Numbered from the stretch's first letter, positions 33,152 through 41,585 are shown. The stretch is DNA of 46,711 nucleotides from JAIOIW01 sp050304175 (GCA_050304175.1 JBNLDE010000159.1:1-46711); one strand, 5' to 3'. Notes: generated by a model from the letters alone, not told the origin. A program made the numbers and translations.

Positions 33152-33167
33152 TGTTTCACGTGAATCA
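33152..33167. promoter_or_regulatory. parS-like site at the mnmE stop
   Basis: TGTTTCACGTGAATCA matches parS at 15 of 16 positions. It overlaps the mnmE stop codon (33165-33167) and shares the GAATCA arm with its neighbour. Confidence 0.75.
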
Positions 33168-34505
33168 CTTGCCGATACAGAATTCCGAAAAAATCACGTC
33201 GAGCAAATCCTCGACATCAACCGATCCGGTGATTCGCCCCAACGCGTCAGCCGCCCTGCGAAGCCCTTCCGCTCGCAACTCGAGCGCCTCGCTTTTCCCA
33301 AGAAGCGCTGCGTTCAGATTATCCCGGCACCGTTGCAACAACTCGACATGCCGGCGCCGCGCCGGCGCCAGTAAATTTGCGCCATCTGTCGCGGTTGCAA
33401 CCTTTTTCGCCAAGATCTCCAAGAGTGCTGGGATCCCATCGCCCGTCTTTGAAGACGTGACAATGTTAAAACCCAATCTCGAATCGGTATTCCCGCCCAA
33501 ATCAGCCTTCGTCCCGACAACAATCTTGTCTCGCGCGTCGAACGGTAAACCGGAGCCCCGGACAGCTGTGACATCGACCAGATGCAGGATTAGATCTGCG
33601 TCCCTGCTCCTCTCGATTGCCCGTTGCACTCCGATGGACTCGGCCTTGTTTTCGCTGGCACGCAATCCGGCCGTGTCCGTGACAACGACTTTATAACCCC
33701 CAATATCCAGGGCGACATCTATCAGATCACGTGTCGTTCCCGCTTCTTCGGTTACGATCGCCACATCCCGCTTCGCCAAGCAGTTCAACAGGCTTGATTT
33801 ACCGGCATTCGGCGATCCCACCAGCACTACCTTGAAACCGTCACGCACGATTTCGCCGGTATGCGACCTTTCCATATGGGCCGCTATGTCGTGCAGCAGA
33901 CCTTGGAGGTCACCAAACACCTGCGCAGAGACGGAACCCGGCACGTCCTGCTCGTCCGAAAAATCAAGCTCGGCTTCGATCAGTGCGCGCGCGCGGGTGA
34001 TCCGCGCCTGCCAATCGGTGTAGAGCGACTTGTATACCCCGCTCGCACCCGACTGGGCAAAACGCCGTTGGGCCTCTGTTTCCGCCGATACGAGGTCCGC
34101 CAGCGATTCCGCACCGGTGAGGTCCACCTTGCCATTCAGGAATGCTCGTTGCGTGAATTCACCAGCATGTGCATGTCGGCAATTATCGAATGAACCAACG
34201 GCATCGAGAACCGCCCGAACGACAGCTGGTCCGCCGTGTACATGAAATTCGGCGGTATCCTCACCAGTGAAACTTGCAGGCCCCGGGAAAAACAGGACTA
34301 GGGCCCGATCCAGCACCTCCCCACGATATGTCAGGGTCCTGAGTTCGGCATGGCGCGGCTCCGGGATATTGCCGGCAATGTCGGCCACGATCGCGCGCGT
34401 TTTCGGCCCAGAAATACGGATCACACCGACGCCACTCGGCAGTTGACCACTGCCAAGGGCGTAGATCGTTTCGAAAAACACGGCTGTTTGATCTTTGTTA
34501 ACCAT
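33165..34505 (-). CDS. mnmE: tRNA modification GTPase MnmE
   Basis: A 446-residue GTPase (TrmE) that works with MnmG on wobble uridine. N-terminal tetrahydrofolate-binding domain with SGVGVIRISGP, then a Ras-like G domain (P-loop GSPNAGKSSLL, DTAGLR, and GTKADL for the base), and the invariant C-terminal FCIGK. Length is close to the family norm of about 450. Start ATG at 34505 with AGGTT upstream. It ends on a parS-like sequence just before mnmG. Confidence 0.97.
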   Translation of the reverse strand: MVNKDQTAVFFETIYALGSGQLPSGVGVIRISGPKTRAIVADIAGNIPEPRHAELRTLTYRGEVLDRALVLFFPGPASFTGEDTAEFHVHGGPAVVRAVLDAVGSFDNCRHAHAGEFTQRAFLNGKVDLTGAESLADLVSAETEAQRRFAQSGASGVYKSLYTDWQARITRARALIEAELDFSDEQDVPGSVSAQVFGDLQGLLHDIAAHMERSHTGEIVRDGFKVVLVGSPNAGKSSLLNCLAKRDVAIVTEEAGTTRDLIDVALDIGGYKVVVTDTAGLRASENKAESIGVQRAIERSRDADLILHLVDVTAVRGSGLPFDARDKIVVGTKADLGGNTDSRLGFNIVTSSKTGDGIPALLEILAKKVATATDGANLLAPARRRHVELLQRCRDNLNAALLGKSEALELRAEGLRRAADALGRITGSVDVEDLLDVIFSEFCIGK

Positions 34506-34616
34506 ACCGGTTAACCTGTCTGGAGTACCGAGCCCCGGGATACCCTAGGCTTATCACATACCATTTCGGATACGAATCGGAATCATTTCAATCAGATCAA
34601 AACGGTTCCGAATCGA

Positions 34617-35882
34617 TCACGTGTTCATGGAATCGAAGAATTCCGCATTGCTCTTGGTCTGCTTCAATTTCCCGATCAGGAACTCGATCGCATCCGTCGT
34701 CCCCATCGGCGCCAGAATGCGGCGCAGGACAAAGATCTTTTGCAGGTCCTGGCGCTGGATCAGCAGGTCTTCCTTGCGGGTACCCGATTTCAGAATATCC
34801 ATCGCCGGGAAGATGCGCTTGTCCGCCACCTTTCGGTCGAGCACGATCTCGGAATTCCCGGTACCCTTGAACTCTTCGAAGATGACCTCGTCCATACGGC
34901 TCCCGGTGTCGATCAGCGCGGTCGCGATGATCGTCAGCGAACCGCCTTCCTCGATATTTCGCGCGGCACCGAAGAACCTCTTGGGCCTTTGCAAGGCATT
35001 GGCATCGACGCCGCCGGTCAACACCTTGCCCGAAGAGGGGACGACCGTGTTGTAGGCGCGGCCCAGACGCGTGATCGAATCGAGCAGGATCACGACATCG
35101 CGCCCGTGCTCCACCAACCGCTTCGCCTTCTCGATCACCATTTCAGCGACCTGAACGTGGCGCGTCGCCGGCTCATCGAAGGTCGATGACACCACTTCAC
35201 CCTTCACCGATCGCTGCATGTCGGTCACTTCCTCGGGCCGCTCGTCGATCAGCAGCACAATCAGATAGCACTCGGGATGGTTGGCGGTAATCGAGTGTGC
35301 GATGTTCTGCAGCAGAACGGTTTTACCGGTCCTGGGTGGCGCCACGATAAGGCCGCGTTGTCCCTTGCCGAGCGGCGATACCAGGTCGATGACGCGCGGC
35401 GACAGATCCTTGACCGTCGGATCCTCGATTTCCATCTTCAGCCGCTCGTCCGGATAAAGCGGCGTCAGATTGTCGAAGTGGATCTTGTGACGGATCTTTT
35501 CGGGGTCCTCGAAATTGATCGAGTTGACCTTCAGCAGCGCGAAATAGCGCTCGCCGTCCTTGGGTCCGCGGATCGGTCCTTCAACCGTGTCACCGGTTTT
35601 CAGCGAGAAACGCCGGATCTGGGATGGCGAAATGTAGATGTCGTCCGGCCCCGGCAGGTAATTGGCATTTGCCGAGCGCATGAACCCGAAACCGTCCTGC
35701 AGCAACTCGACAACGCCCTCGCCGATGATCTCGACATCCTGCGCCGCCAGCTTCTTGAGAATTGCGAACATCAGCTCCTGCTTGCGCAATACGCTGGCGT
35801 TTTCCACCTCGAGCGATTCGGCGAAGGCGATAAGGTCGGTAGGGCTCTTGCTCTTGAGCTCCTGGAGTTTCATTTCCTGCAT
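34617..35882 (-). CDS. rho: Transcription termination factor Rho
   Basis: A 421-residue RNA-dependent helicase that ends transcription at C-rich sites. N-terminal MQEMKLQELKSKSPTDLIAF, the RNA-binding cold-shock-like domain with GFGFMRSANANYLPGPDDIY, and the ATPase domain with P-loop APPRTGKT and LIDERPEEVTDM. Start: ATG at 35882, which gives the standard rhizobial N terminus; earlier in-frame codons are non-homologous. It lies downstream of hemE-hemJ on the same strand with a 163-bp gap. Confidence 0.97.
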   Translation of the reverse strand: MQEMKLQELKSKSPTDLIAFAESLEVENASVLRKQELMFAILKKLAAQDVEIIGEGVVELLQDGFGFMRSANANYLPGPDDIYISPSQIRRFSLKTGDTVEGPIRGPKDGERYFALLKVNSINFEDPEKIRHKIHFDNLTPLYPDERLKMEIEDPTVKDLSPRVIDLVSPLGKGQRGLIVAPPRTGKTVLLQNIAHSITANHPECYLIVLLIDERPEEVTDMQRSVKGEVVSSTFDEPATRHVQVAEMVIEKAKRLVEHGRDVVILLDSITRLGRAYNTVVPSSGKVLTGGVDANALQRPKRFFGAARNIEEGGSLTIIATALIDTGSRMDEVIFEEFKGTGNSEIVLDRKVADKRIFPAMDILKSGTRKEDLLIQRQDLQKIFVLRRILAPMGTTDAIEFLIGKLKQTKSNAEFFDSMNT

Positions 35883-36045
35883 GGCAGAACTCTGGACTTG
35901 AATGAAGGGAAGCCGGTCTGCGCTTCTCGGGTCGGAGTTGGGACCGACCAATTCTTGGGAGAGGCAGTTACCGGAAAGAGGACTTCCATCTATACACCCG
36001 CGGCCGAAAGCGCAAGGCCCGGATGGTAGCGTTATCCGCCCGCCT

Positions 36046-36588
36046 TCAAAACGGTCTGACGATCACCATGACGACGATCACAATCATCAGCACCGTCGGG
36101 ATTTCGTTGACCAGCCGCCAATGCCGCTGCGGCTTCGTATTCCTGTCCTCCGCAAAGGCTCGCACCGACGCCGAGAAGTAGCCGTGAACGCCGGACAGCG
36201 CGATCACGCTCACAAATTTCACAATGAACCAGGTCTCGAAATAGACTTCGCTGTGCCAGGCAAGCCATAGACCGAACACCCAGGTGATCGTCATGGCAGG
36301 ATTGATGATGACGCGGAGCAATCTCTGCTCCATCACCTTGAACGTTTCCGATTGCTTCGACCGCACTTCAGCTTCGCAGTGATAGATGAAAAGCCGCGGC
36401 AAATAGAGCATTCCCGCCATCCACGAAACCACCGCGATGACATGGATCGCTTTTGCCCAGAGATAGAAATTTCCCGGATCGGCCAGAAAAATAGCACCGA
36501 CCAGCGCGGCGAATATCCCGAGCGCGACTGCCGCTCTCACACCCGCCTTGCGCCCGCTTGCCGCAACCTGTTCCCTCTGGGACCCCAT
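36046..36588 (-). CDS. hemJ: Protoporphyrinogen IX oxidase HemJ
   Basis: A 180-residue inner-membrane enzyme that oxidises protoporphyrinogen IX to protoporphyrin IX in haem synthesis. Five hydrophobic spans are visible. The conserved histidine is in YLWAKAIHVIAVVSWMAGMLYLPRLFIYH, shown by the part AIHVIAVVSWMAGMLYLPR; the conserved lysine lies in FIVKFVSV. The start is 1 bp after the hemE stop, so the two haem genes are clearly coupled. It replaces HemG/HemY in most alphaproteobacteria. Confidence 0.94.
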   Translation of the reverse strand: MGSQREQVAASGRKAGVRAAVALGIFAALVGAIFLADPGNFYLWAKAIHVIAVVSWMAGMLYLPRLFIYHCEAEVRSKQSETFKVMEQRLLRVIINPAMTITWVFGLWLAWHSEVYFETWFIVKFVSVIALSGVHGYFSASVRAFAEDRNTKPQRHWRLVNEIPTVLMIVIVVMVIVRPF

Positions 36589-36589
36589 A

Positions 36590-37612
36590 TCAGCTACGTG
36601 TCCTGACCCGCGCGATCATCTGCTCCACATGCGCGATCGGCGTCTCCGGTGTAATCCCATGTCCCAGGTTGAAGATCAGGGATCCGTCGCCGAGTTGATC
36701 CAGAATCCTGTCAACTCCCTCATCAAGCGCTTGTCCGCCAGCGACAAGCCGTATCGGGTCGAGATTTCCCTGTACGGCGCCCTGCTTCTGCAGCCTCTTT
36801 GCCTGGCTTAACGGAACGGTCCAGTCCATCCCGAGCGCATCCACGCCGGTTTTGCCGCGATAGGTCTCATAAAGCGTCCCGGCACCTTTCGGGAACCCGA
36901 TGATCGGCACGTCGGGATGCTTGGCACGAACTTTCGAAACCATCTTGCGCACCGGCGCAACGCAACACTTTTCGAACCCATCCTCGTCGAGAACGCCAGA
37001 CCATGAATCAAAAATCTGAACAGCGTCCGCTCCCGCATCGACTTGCCGGATCAGATACTCCGCCGTTTGCCCCGCCAAGAAATCGAGCAGCTCAGTCATC
37101 GCGTCCGGATGCGCGTAGGAAAACAACCGAGCCGGCGCCTGGTCCGGCGTTCCGTGCCCAGCGATCATGTAGGTCGCTACTGTCCACGGCGCACCGCAAA
37201 ATCCGAGCAGCGTCGTTTCGTCCGGCAACACCGCTCGCAATTGCCTGACAGTCTCGTAGACCGGTTCCAGATGTCCGTGGAAATCAGTTTCCGCCAAATG
37301 GCCGATCTCCGATACCTCGATCGGTGTCATCAACGGCCCGCGGCCTTCTTCGAACCGAAGGTCCCGTCCAAGCGCGTGGGGCACAACTAGGATATCCGAA
37401 AACAGGATCGCCGCGTCGAATCCGAACCTCCGTATCGGTTGTAATGTCACTTCGACAGCCAGTTCCGGCGTGTAACACAGATCGAGAAAACTCCCCGCCA
37501 TTTCGCGGGTCTTCCTGTATTCTGGAAGGTAACGGCCTGCCTGGCGCATCATCCAGACAGGCGGCGGAGACCGTCTGTCACCCTTCAGAACCTCTAACAC
37601 GCTTCGTGCCAT
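36590..37612 (-). CDS. hemE: Uroporphyrinogen decarboxylase
   Basis: A 340-residue cytosolic enzyme that removes four carboxyl groups from uroporphyrinogen III to give coproporphyrinogen III. Motifs: PPVWMMRQAGRYLPEYR at residues 17-33, AILFSDILVVPHALG with the catalytic aspartate, GFCGAPWTVATYMI, and FNLGHGITPETPIAHV at the end. The start at 37612 faces the origin-like gap, and its stop is adjacent to hemJ. hemE flanks oriC in Caulobacter and other alphaproteobacteria. Confidence 0.97.
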   Translation of the reverse strand: MARSVLEVLKGDRRSPPPVWMMRQAGRYLPEYRKTREMAGSFLDLCYTPELAVEVTLQPIRRFGFDAAILFSDILVVPHALGRDLRFEEGRGPLMTPIEVSEIGHLAETDFHGHLEPVYETVRQLRAVLPDETTLLGFCGAPWTVATYMIAGHGTPDQAPARLFSYAHPDAMTELLDFLAGQTAEYLIRQVDAGADAVQIFDSWSGVLDEDGFEKCCVAPVRKMVSKVRAKHPDVPIIGFPKGAGTLYETYRGKTGVDALGMDWTVPLSQAKRLQKQGAVQGNLDPIRLVAGGQALDEGVDRILDQLGDGSLIFNLGHGITPETPIAHVEQMIARVRTRS

Positions 37613-37640
37613 GCGCAGACGTTTCCCAGCTTTGTTCCGA

Positions 37641-37670
37641 CTCTCTTTAAAAAAGATATTCTATTTAAAG
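37641..37670. other. AT-rich element, possible DNA unwinding element of oriC
   Basis: A 30-base stretch with only seven G or C residues, unlike the surrounding GC-rich DNA. It sits at the hemE side of the gap, 44 bases before the first DnaA-box-like motif, an arrangement seen at bacterial origins. Confidence 0.55.
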
Positions 37671-37713
37671 GGTCTTCTGATTCTTAGACTCTGTCAGAAT
37701 CGTGGATTGCGGC

Positions 37714-37722
37714 CTATCCACA
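37714..37722 (+). promoter_or_regulatory. DnaA-box-like motif
   Basis: CTATCCACA matches TTATCCACA at 8 of 9 positions. It is the box nearest the AT-rich element. Confidence 0.6.
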
Positions 37723-37887
37723 AAATGCGTCGCCAAGTTCCTTCCGAGTCCCGACCGCGAAAAAATTGATCCACTGTGGACAGGTCCGGGGACAAGCGAC
37801 ATTCTTCGAGGCAGCTCAATAACATGCCGGACCAGACCGTCAAATCCGCTGTGGAAGGAAATTGAACAATGGACTTCAACCGCGCCT

Positions 37888-37896
37888 TCATCCACA
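37888..37896 (+). promoter_or_regulatory. DnaA-box-like motif
   Basis: TCATCCACA matches TTATCCACA at 8 of 9 positions. Confidence 0.55.
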
Positions 37897-37927
37897 TGGG
37901 GAGATAAATGCTGACACCACCCGTGGA

Positions 37928-37936
37928 TGTGGACAA
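37928..37936 (-). promoter_or_regulatory. DnaA-box-like motif, reverse orientation
   Basis: The minus strand reads TTGTCCACA, 8 of 9 to TTATCCACA. It lies 31 bases from the preceding box in inverted orientation. Confidence 0.55.
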
Positions 37937-38020
37937 AGTGAGCCGTTTTCCCGTCCAGCCAATTCGCAGCGACGATGCCGTGAATTGCCCCTCGGATATC
38001 AACAGCGGAGCGCACGCCCT

Positions 38021-38842
38021 GTGAACAAACCGCAAAGCTATTTTCATCTCCACCTGATTTCCGATGCGACCGGAGAAACACTGCTCGCGGCCGGCCGCGC
38101 CGCCGCCGCGCAATATTCCAACGCCCGGGCGATCGAACACATCTATCCACTCATTCGCACCGCCAAGCAGATCGAGCGCGTCCTCCAGGAGATCGACGAA
38201 GAACCCGGCATCGTACTTTACACGGTGGTCGATCCCGATCTGGCCGGCAAGATCGATGCCGGTTGCGCGGCAATCGGCCTGCCTTGTGTATCCGTGCTGG
38301 AACCCGTTCTGACCGTGTTCCAGTCCTACCTCGGCGCCCCGGCCGGCCGCCGCGTCGGCGCGCAGCATGTACTGGATGCCGAATACTTCCGGCGCATCGA
38401 TGCGCTGAATTTCACCATGGAACATGATGACGGTCAGCAGTCCCATGATCTCGAGGACGCCGACGTCATTCTGCTCGGCATATCCCGCACCTCGAAAACC
38501 CCGACCAGCATTTACCTCGCCAATCGCGGTATCAAGACCGCCAATGTCCCAATCGTACCCAATATGCCTCTGCCGGACGGTGTCCTGCGTGCGAAAAATC
38601 CGCTCAAGGTCGGGTTGGTCGCGTCCGCGGAACGCATTTCCCAGGTTCGTGAAAATCGCGATCTCGGCTCAAGCATGGCCTACAGTTCCAAGGAATACAC
38701 CGACCGGGCCGCAATCAGCACCGAGCTTAGCTACGCCCGGCAACTCCTGACAAAGCTCGGATGGCCAATGATCGATGTGTCGCGCCGTTCGATCGAGGAG
38801 ACAGCCGCCGCCATCCTCGCGCTGCGCGGAAAGACCCGTTAG
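38021..38842 (+). CDS. ppsR: Pyruvate, phosphate dikinase regulatory protein (PpsR/PDRP type)
   Basis: A 273-residue bifunctional kinase/pyrophosphorylase (DUF299) that switches pyruvate phosphate dikinase or PEP synthetase off and on. N-terminal FHLHLISDATGETL, then the P-loop-like GISRTSKTPTSIYLA in the central region, and a C-terminal DVSRRSIEETAAAI. Start: GTG at 38021, chosen because similarity starts there and earlier in-frame sequence overlaps the origin-like region; GGAG lies about 11 bases upstream. It is the homologue of RP001, the gene beside oriC in Caulobacter and Rickettsia. Confidence 0.93.
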   Translation: MNKPQSYFHLHLISDATGETLLAAGRAAAAQYSNARAIEHIYPLIRTAKQIERVLQEIDEEPGIVLYTVVDPDLAGKIDAGCAAIGLPCVSVLEPVLTVFQSYLGAPAGRRVGAQHVLDAEYFRRIDALNFTMEHDDGQQSHDLEDADVILLGISRTSKTPTSIYLANRGIKTANVPIVPNMPLPDGVLRAKNPLKVGLVASAERISQVRENRDLGSSMAYSSKEYTDRAAISTELSYARQLLTKLGWPMIDVSRRSIEETAAAILALRGKTR

Positions 38843-38862
38843 CGCGCACAGGAGCTAGTATT

Positions 38863-39462
38863 TTGGACAATCGAATCATCCTTGCGTCGGCCAGCCCGTT
38901 CCGCCGCAAGATGCTTGAAAATGCGGGACTCGATATTCCGGCCGAAGCCGCCGAGCTCGACGAAAGAGCGGTTGAACAGCCTGTCGCCGATGCGGGCGCT
39001 GCGCCGGAAGACATCGCGCTTGTCCTGGCCGAAGCCAAGGCACTCGACGTCAGCGAGCGTCATCCCGGTGCCTGGATAATCGGCACCGACCAAACCTTGT
39101 CTCTCGGAGACGAGATGCTGCACAAACCTGTCGACATGGAAGATGCCCGCCGCAGGCTCCTGGCCCTTTCGGGAAAGACCCATCAGTTGAACAGCGCGGT
39201 TGTCCTCGTCCGGGATGGTCAGATCGTCTGGCGGCATGTGTCGGTCGCCAACATGACCATGCGCGAATTGAGTCCTCGATTCATTGGCCGCCACCTGGCC
39301 CGAACCGGCGACGCCGTCATGTCCAGCGTTGGCGCCTACCAGATCGAAGGCGAAGGGATCCAGCTCTTCGAAGCGATCGACGGCGACCTGTTCACCATCA
39401 TGGGCTTGCCATTGCTTCCCTTGCTGGCCGAACTGAGGAAAAGGGAGCTGATCGATGCGTGA
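38863..39462 (+). CDS. maf: Maf-like nucleotide pyrophosphatase
   Basis: A 199-residue house-cleaning enzyme of the Maf family that hydrolyses non-canonical or modified nucleoside triphosphates. N-terminal ILASASPFRRKML (the S-x-S-x-x-R signature), then WIIGTDQTL with the metal-binding aspartate, then LSGKTHQLNSAVVLV. Start: TTG at 38863 with AGGAG 8 bases upstream, matching the start of homology. It follows ppsR by 20 bp. Confidence 0.92.
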   Translation: MDNRIILASASPFRRKMLENAGLDIPAEAAELDERAVEQPVADAGAAPEDIALVLAEAKALDVSERHPGAWIIGTDQTLSLGDEMLHKPVDMEDARRRLLALSGKTHQLNSAVVLVRDGQIVWRHVSVANMTMRELSPRFIGRHLARTGDAVMSSVGAYQIEGEGIQLFEAIDGDLFTIMGLPLLPLLAELRKRELIDA

Positions 39463-39516
39463 TGACCGGTATCGAGCGAGCGCCTTGTTTTCACCCGCCA
39501 TTCGGGAGCTGATCAC

Positions 39517-40110
39517 GTGATCATAGTCGGCTTGACCGGATCGATCGGAATGGGGAAGTCGACCATTGCCGCGATGTTCGCGGATGCGGGCGTCCCGGTT
39601 CACGATGCGGACGAGACGGTTCACCGCTTATATTCCGGGCGCGCCGCAAGCCTGATCGAAAAGGCATTTCCGGGCACCACGAGCGACGGCATTGTCGACC
39701 GGGCAAAACTCGGCGCGGCGGTGCTTGGTGACAAGGATGCCCTGAAACGTCTCGAGGCAATCGTTCATCCTCTCGTTCGCGAGGACGAGATGGCCTTTCT
39801 ACAATCCGCCCGCGAATCCGGCGCGGCGCTTGTGGTGCTCGACATCCCTCTGCTTTTCGAAACCGGCGGCGAAATCCGGGTAGACAAGACGGTCGTCGTT
39901 TCCGCGCCGCCCAACGCCCAACGCCGGCGGGTTCTCTCTAGGCCCGGTATGACGTCCGAAAAATTCGAGGCCATATTGTCTAAGCAGGTACCCGACGCAG
40001 AAAAGCGCGCCCGTGCCGATTACATCGTCGATACCGGTGGAAGCCTTGAGGAATCCCGCCGCCAGGTGAATGACATAGTCGCCGCCCTCGTTGGGGGAAA
40101 ACACGCCTGA
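39517..40110 (+). CDS. coaE: Dephospho-CoA kinase
   Basis: A 197-residue kinase that phosphorylates the 3'-OH of dephospho-CoA, the last step of CoA synthesis. P-loop GLTGSIGMGKST at the N terminus, then DADETVHRLY, and VVLDIPLLFETGGE in the lid region. Start: GTG at 39517, with GGGAG upstream; the start lies in a TGATCACGTGATCA palindrome. It comes 54 bp after maf; aroE, which usually sits between them in rhizobia, is absent. Confidence 0.95.
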   Translation: MIIVGLTGSIGMGKSTIAAMFADAGVPVHDADETVHRLYSGRAASLIEKAFPGTTSDGIVDRAKLGAAVLGDKDALKRLEAIVHPLVREDEMAFLQSARESGAALVVLDIPLLFETGGEIRVDKTVVVSAPPNAQRRRVLSRPGMTSEKFEAILSKQVPDAEKRARADYIVDTGGSLEESRRQVNDIVAALVGGKHA

Positions 40111-40170
40111 ACCTTTGCCATCTACACCGGAACCCGACATGCTGGGTCGAACAGCGAATCGGGACCCACC

Positions 40171-40893
40171 ATGCGCGAAATCGTCTTCGATACGGAAACC
40201 ACCGGTTTGGATAATTCGGCCGACCGGGTCATTGAAATCGGCGGCGTCGAGCTCGTCGACAAGTTCCCGACCGGGCGAACCTTTCACGTCTACATCAATC
40301 CCGAGGGCCGAGAAGTTCATCCCGAAGCCCTCGCGGTCCACGGCATCTCCAATGCCGACCTCGCCGACAAGCCGGTCTTTTCGCAGATAGCTGACGAGTT
40401 TCTCGACTTTTTCGCCGATGCGAAATGGGTTGCGCATAATGCCACGTTCGACATGGGCTTTATCAACGCCGAACTCGGCCGGATCGGAGTACCGGCCATC
40501 AACGCCGATCTCGTCATCGACACGCTGGCTATAGCTCGGCGCAAGCACCCGATGGGGCCAAACTCGCTCGATGCGCTTTGCCGGCGCTACGGGATCGACA
40601 ATTCGCACCGCACGAAACACGGCGCTTTACTCGATTCCGAGCTGTTGGCCGAAGTCTATATCGAATTGGTCGGAGGCAAGCAGGCCGCCTTGCGCCTGGT
40701 TGTCGATGATGCCGAGTCCGACGAAATCGGACAGGCGAGGACGGATATCAGCATCAGCGCGAGGCCGACACCCCTGGCGCCTCGCCTGACCACGGCCGAA
40801 CTGGAAGCGCACCGGAAGCTGATCGCTCGTCTCGGCCCCGAATCGATTTGGGCAAAGCTTGGCTTTTCGCCGTCGACCGACACATCAGGCTAA
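40171..40893 (+). CDS. dnaQ: DNA polymerase III epsilon subunit (proofreading exonuclease)
   Basis: A 240-residue 3'-5' exonuclease of the replicative polymerase. DEDDh motifs: FDTETTG (ExoI), VAHNATFDMGFIN (ExoII), and HGALLDSELLAEVY (ExoIII with the histidine). A C-terminal tail binds the alpha subunit. Start ATG at 40171, 60 bp after coaE. Its stop overlaps the T tract of the secB terminator that works on the other strand. Confidence 0.96.
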   Translation: MREIVFDTETTGLDNSADRVIEIGGVELVDKFPTGRTFHVYINPEGREVHPEALAVHGISNADLADKPVFSQIADEFLDFFADAKWVAHNATFDMGFINAELGRIGVPAINADLVIDTLAIARRKHPMGPNSLDALCRRYGIDNSHRTKHGALLDSELLAEVYIELVGGKQAALRLVVDDAESDEIGQARTDISISARPTPLAPRLTTAELEAHRKLIARLGPESIWAKLGFSPSTDTSG

Positions 40894-40918
40894 AAGAAAA
40901 CCCGGCGCGGGCGCCGGG
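40892..40918 (-). terminator. Intrinsic terminator for secB
   Basis: CCCGGCG (40901-40907) and CGCCGGG (40912-40918) form a 7-bp stem with a 4-base loop. Read on the minus strand, the stem is followed by TTTTCTTTTA, a good T tract, so it should end the secB transcript. On the plus strand there is no T tract. Confidence 0.8.
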
Positions 40919-40946
40919 CTTCGAAAGATCTGATTGGCGCGGTGCG

Positions 40947-40962
40947 TGATTCACGTGAAACG
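40947..40962. promoter_or_regulatory. parS-like site beside secB
   Basis: TGATTCACGTGAAACG matches parS at 14 of 16 positions. It lies between the secB stop and its terminator, about 3 kb on the far side of the origin candidate from the main cluster. Confidence 0.6.
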
Positions 40963-40974
40963 CATCGCTTCGTA

Positions 40975-41463
40975 TCAGGTCGGTTTGACCTTCGCTCTGG
41001 TCTGTTCCTCGGCGATCTTCTGCTGGAACATGGCGGCAAAATCGATCGGCTCCAGCAGCAGCGGAGGAAATCCGCCATTGCGCGATGCATCGGCGATGAC
41101 CTGCCGGGCAAACGGGAAAAGAAGTCGCGGGCATTCGATGAATAGGACCGGCAGAACATGTTCCTGCGGGAAGCCGGCGACACGGAAGACGCCCGCATAA
41201 TCCAGTTCGATGTTGAACAGGACGGTGCCTTCGACTTCAGCCTTGGCGTTCAGCGTCAGGTGAACGTCGAAATCGGTCTCCGAAAGTCCGTTTGCGTTGA
41301 CGTTGACATTGATATTGATGTTCGGGTTCTGGCCCGCCTGCTGGAGCGAACCCGGCGCACCCGGATTCTCGAACGAAAGGTCCCGGATATACTGGGCGAG
41401 CACGTTGAGTGTCGGCTGCTGCTGTTCGCCATTGCCTGGCTTGGTTTCGGGCGCTTTTGCCAT
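40975..41463 (-). CDS. secB: Protein-export chaperone SecB
   Basis: A 162-residue tetrameric chaperone that holds precursor proteins for the SecA/SecYEG translocon. Family blocks: LNVLAQYIRDLSFENPGAP at residues 20-38, DYAGVFRVAGFPQEHVLPVLFIECPRLLFPFARQ, and ADASRNGGFPPLLLEPIDFAAMF. Start: ATG at 41463 with AGGA 8 bases upstream. Convergent with dnaQ across the terminator. Confidence 0.96.
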   Translation of the reverse strand: MAKAPETKPGNGEQQQPTLNVLAQYIRDLSFENPGAPGSLQQAGQNPNININVNVNANGLSETDFDVHLTLNAKAEVEGTVLFNIELDYAGVFRVAGFPQEHVLPVLFIECPRLLFPFARQVIADASRNGGFPPLLLEPIDFAAMFQQKIAEEQTRAKVKPT

Positions 41464-41585
41464 CGGGAAATCCTTGTAATGATGCCGCAACAGTGCGGAG
41501 AGATATAAAATTCGCGCTTGGCTACCATGGTGGTCCCACCATGACAAGCATTGTGGACCGGAACCGCCTGGCCGATCGGGCCGGC

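Larger units (their letters stand above)
37613..38020. other. Candidate chromosomal replication origin (oriC)
   Basis: A 408-bp gap between divergent hemE and ppsR, the position of oriC in Caulobacter (hemE-RP001 gap; RP001 is a ppsR homologue). Features: an AT-rich stretch (37641-37670) with TTTAAAAAAGATATTC as a likely unwinding element; DnaA-box-like motifs at 37714-37722 (CTATCCACA), 37888-37896 (TCATCCACA) and, reversed, 37928-37936 (TTGTCCACA), each 8 of 9 to TTATCCACA; and a weaker inverted pair at 37767-37783. Five GANTC sites lie in 37639-37750. parS sites lie about 4.5 kb away. No single feature is decisive; the combination and position make the call likely. Confidence 0.75.

Noticed and set aside
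37647..37668. CtrA-type TTAA pair in the origin candidate
   Set aside because: The two TTAA motifs are 14 bases apart, not the 7 of a CtrA box.
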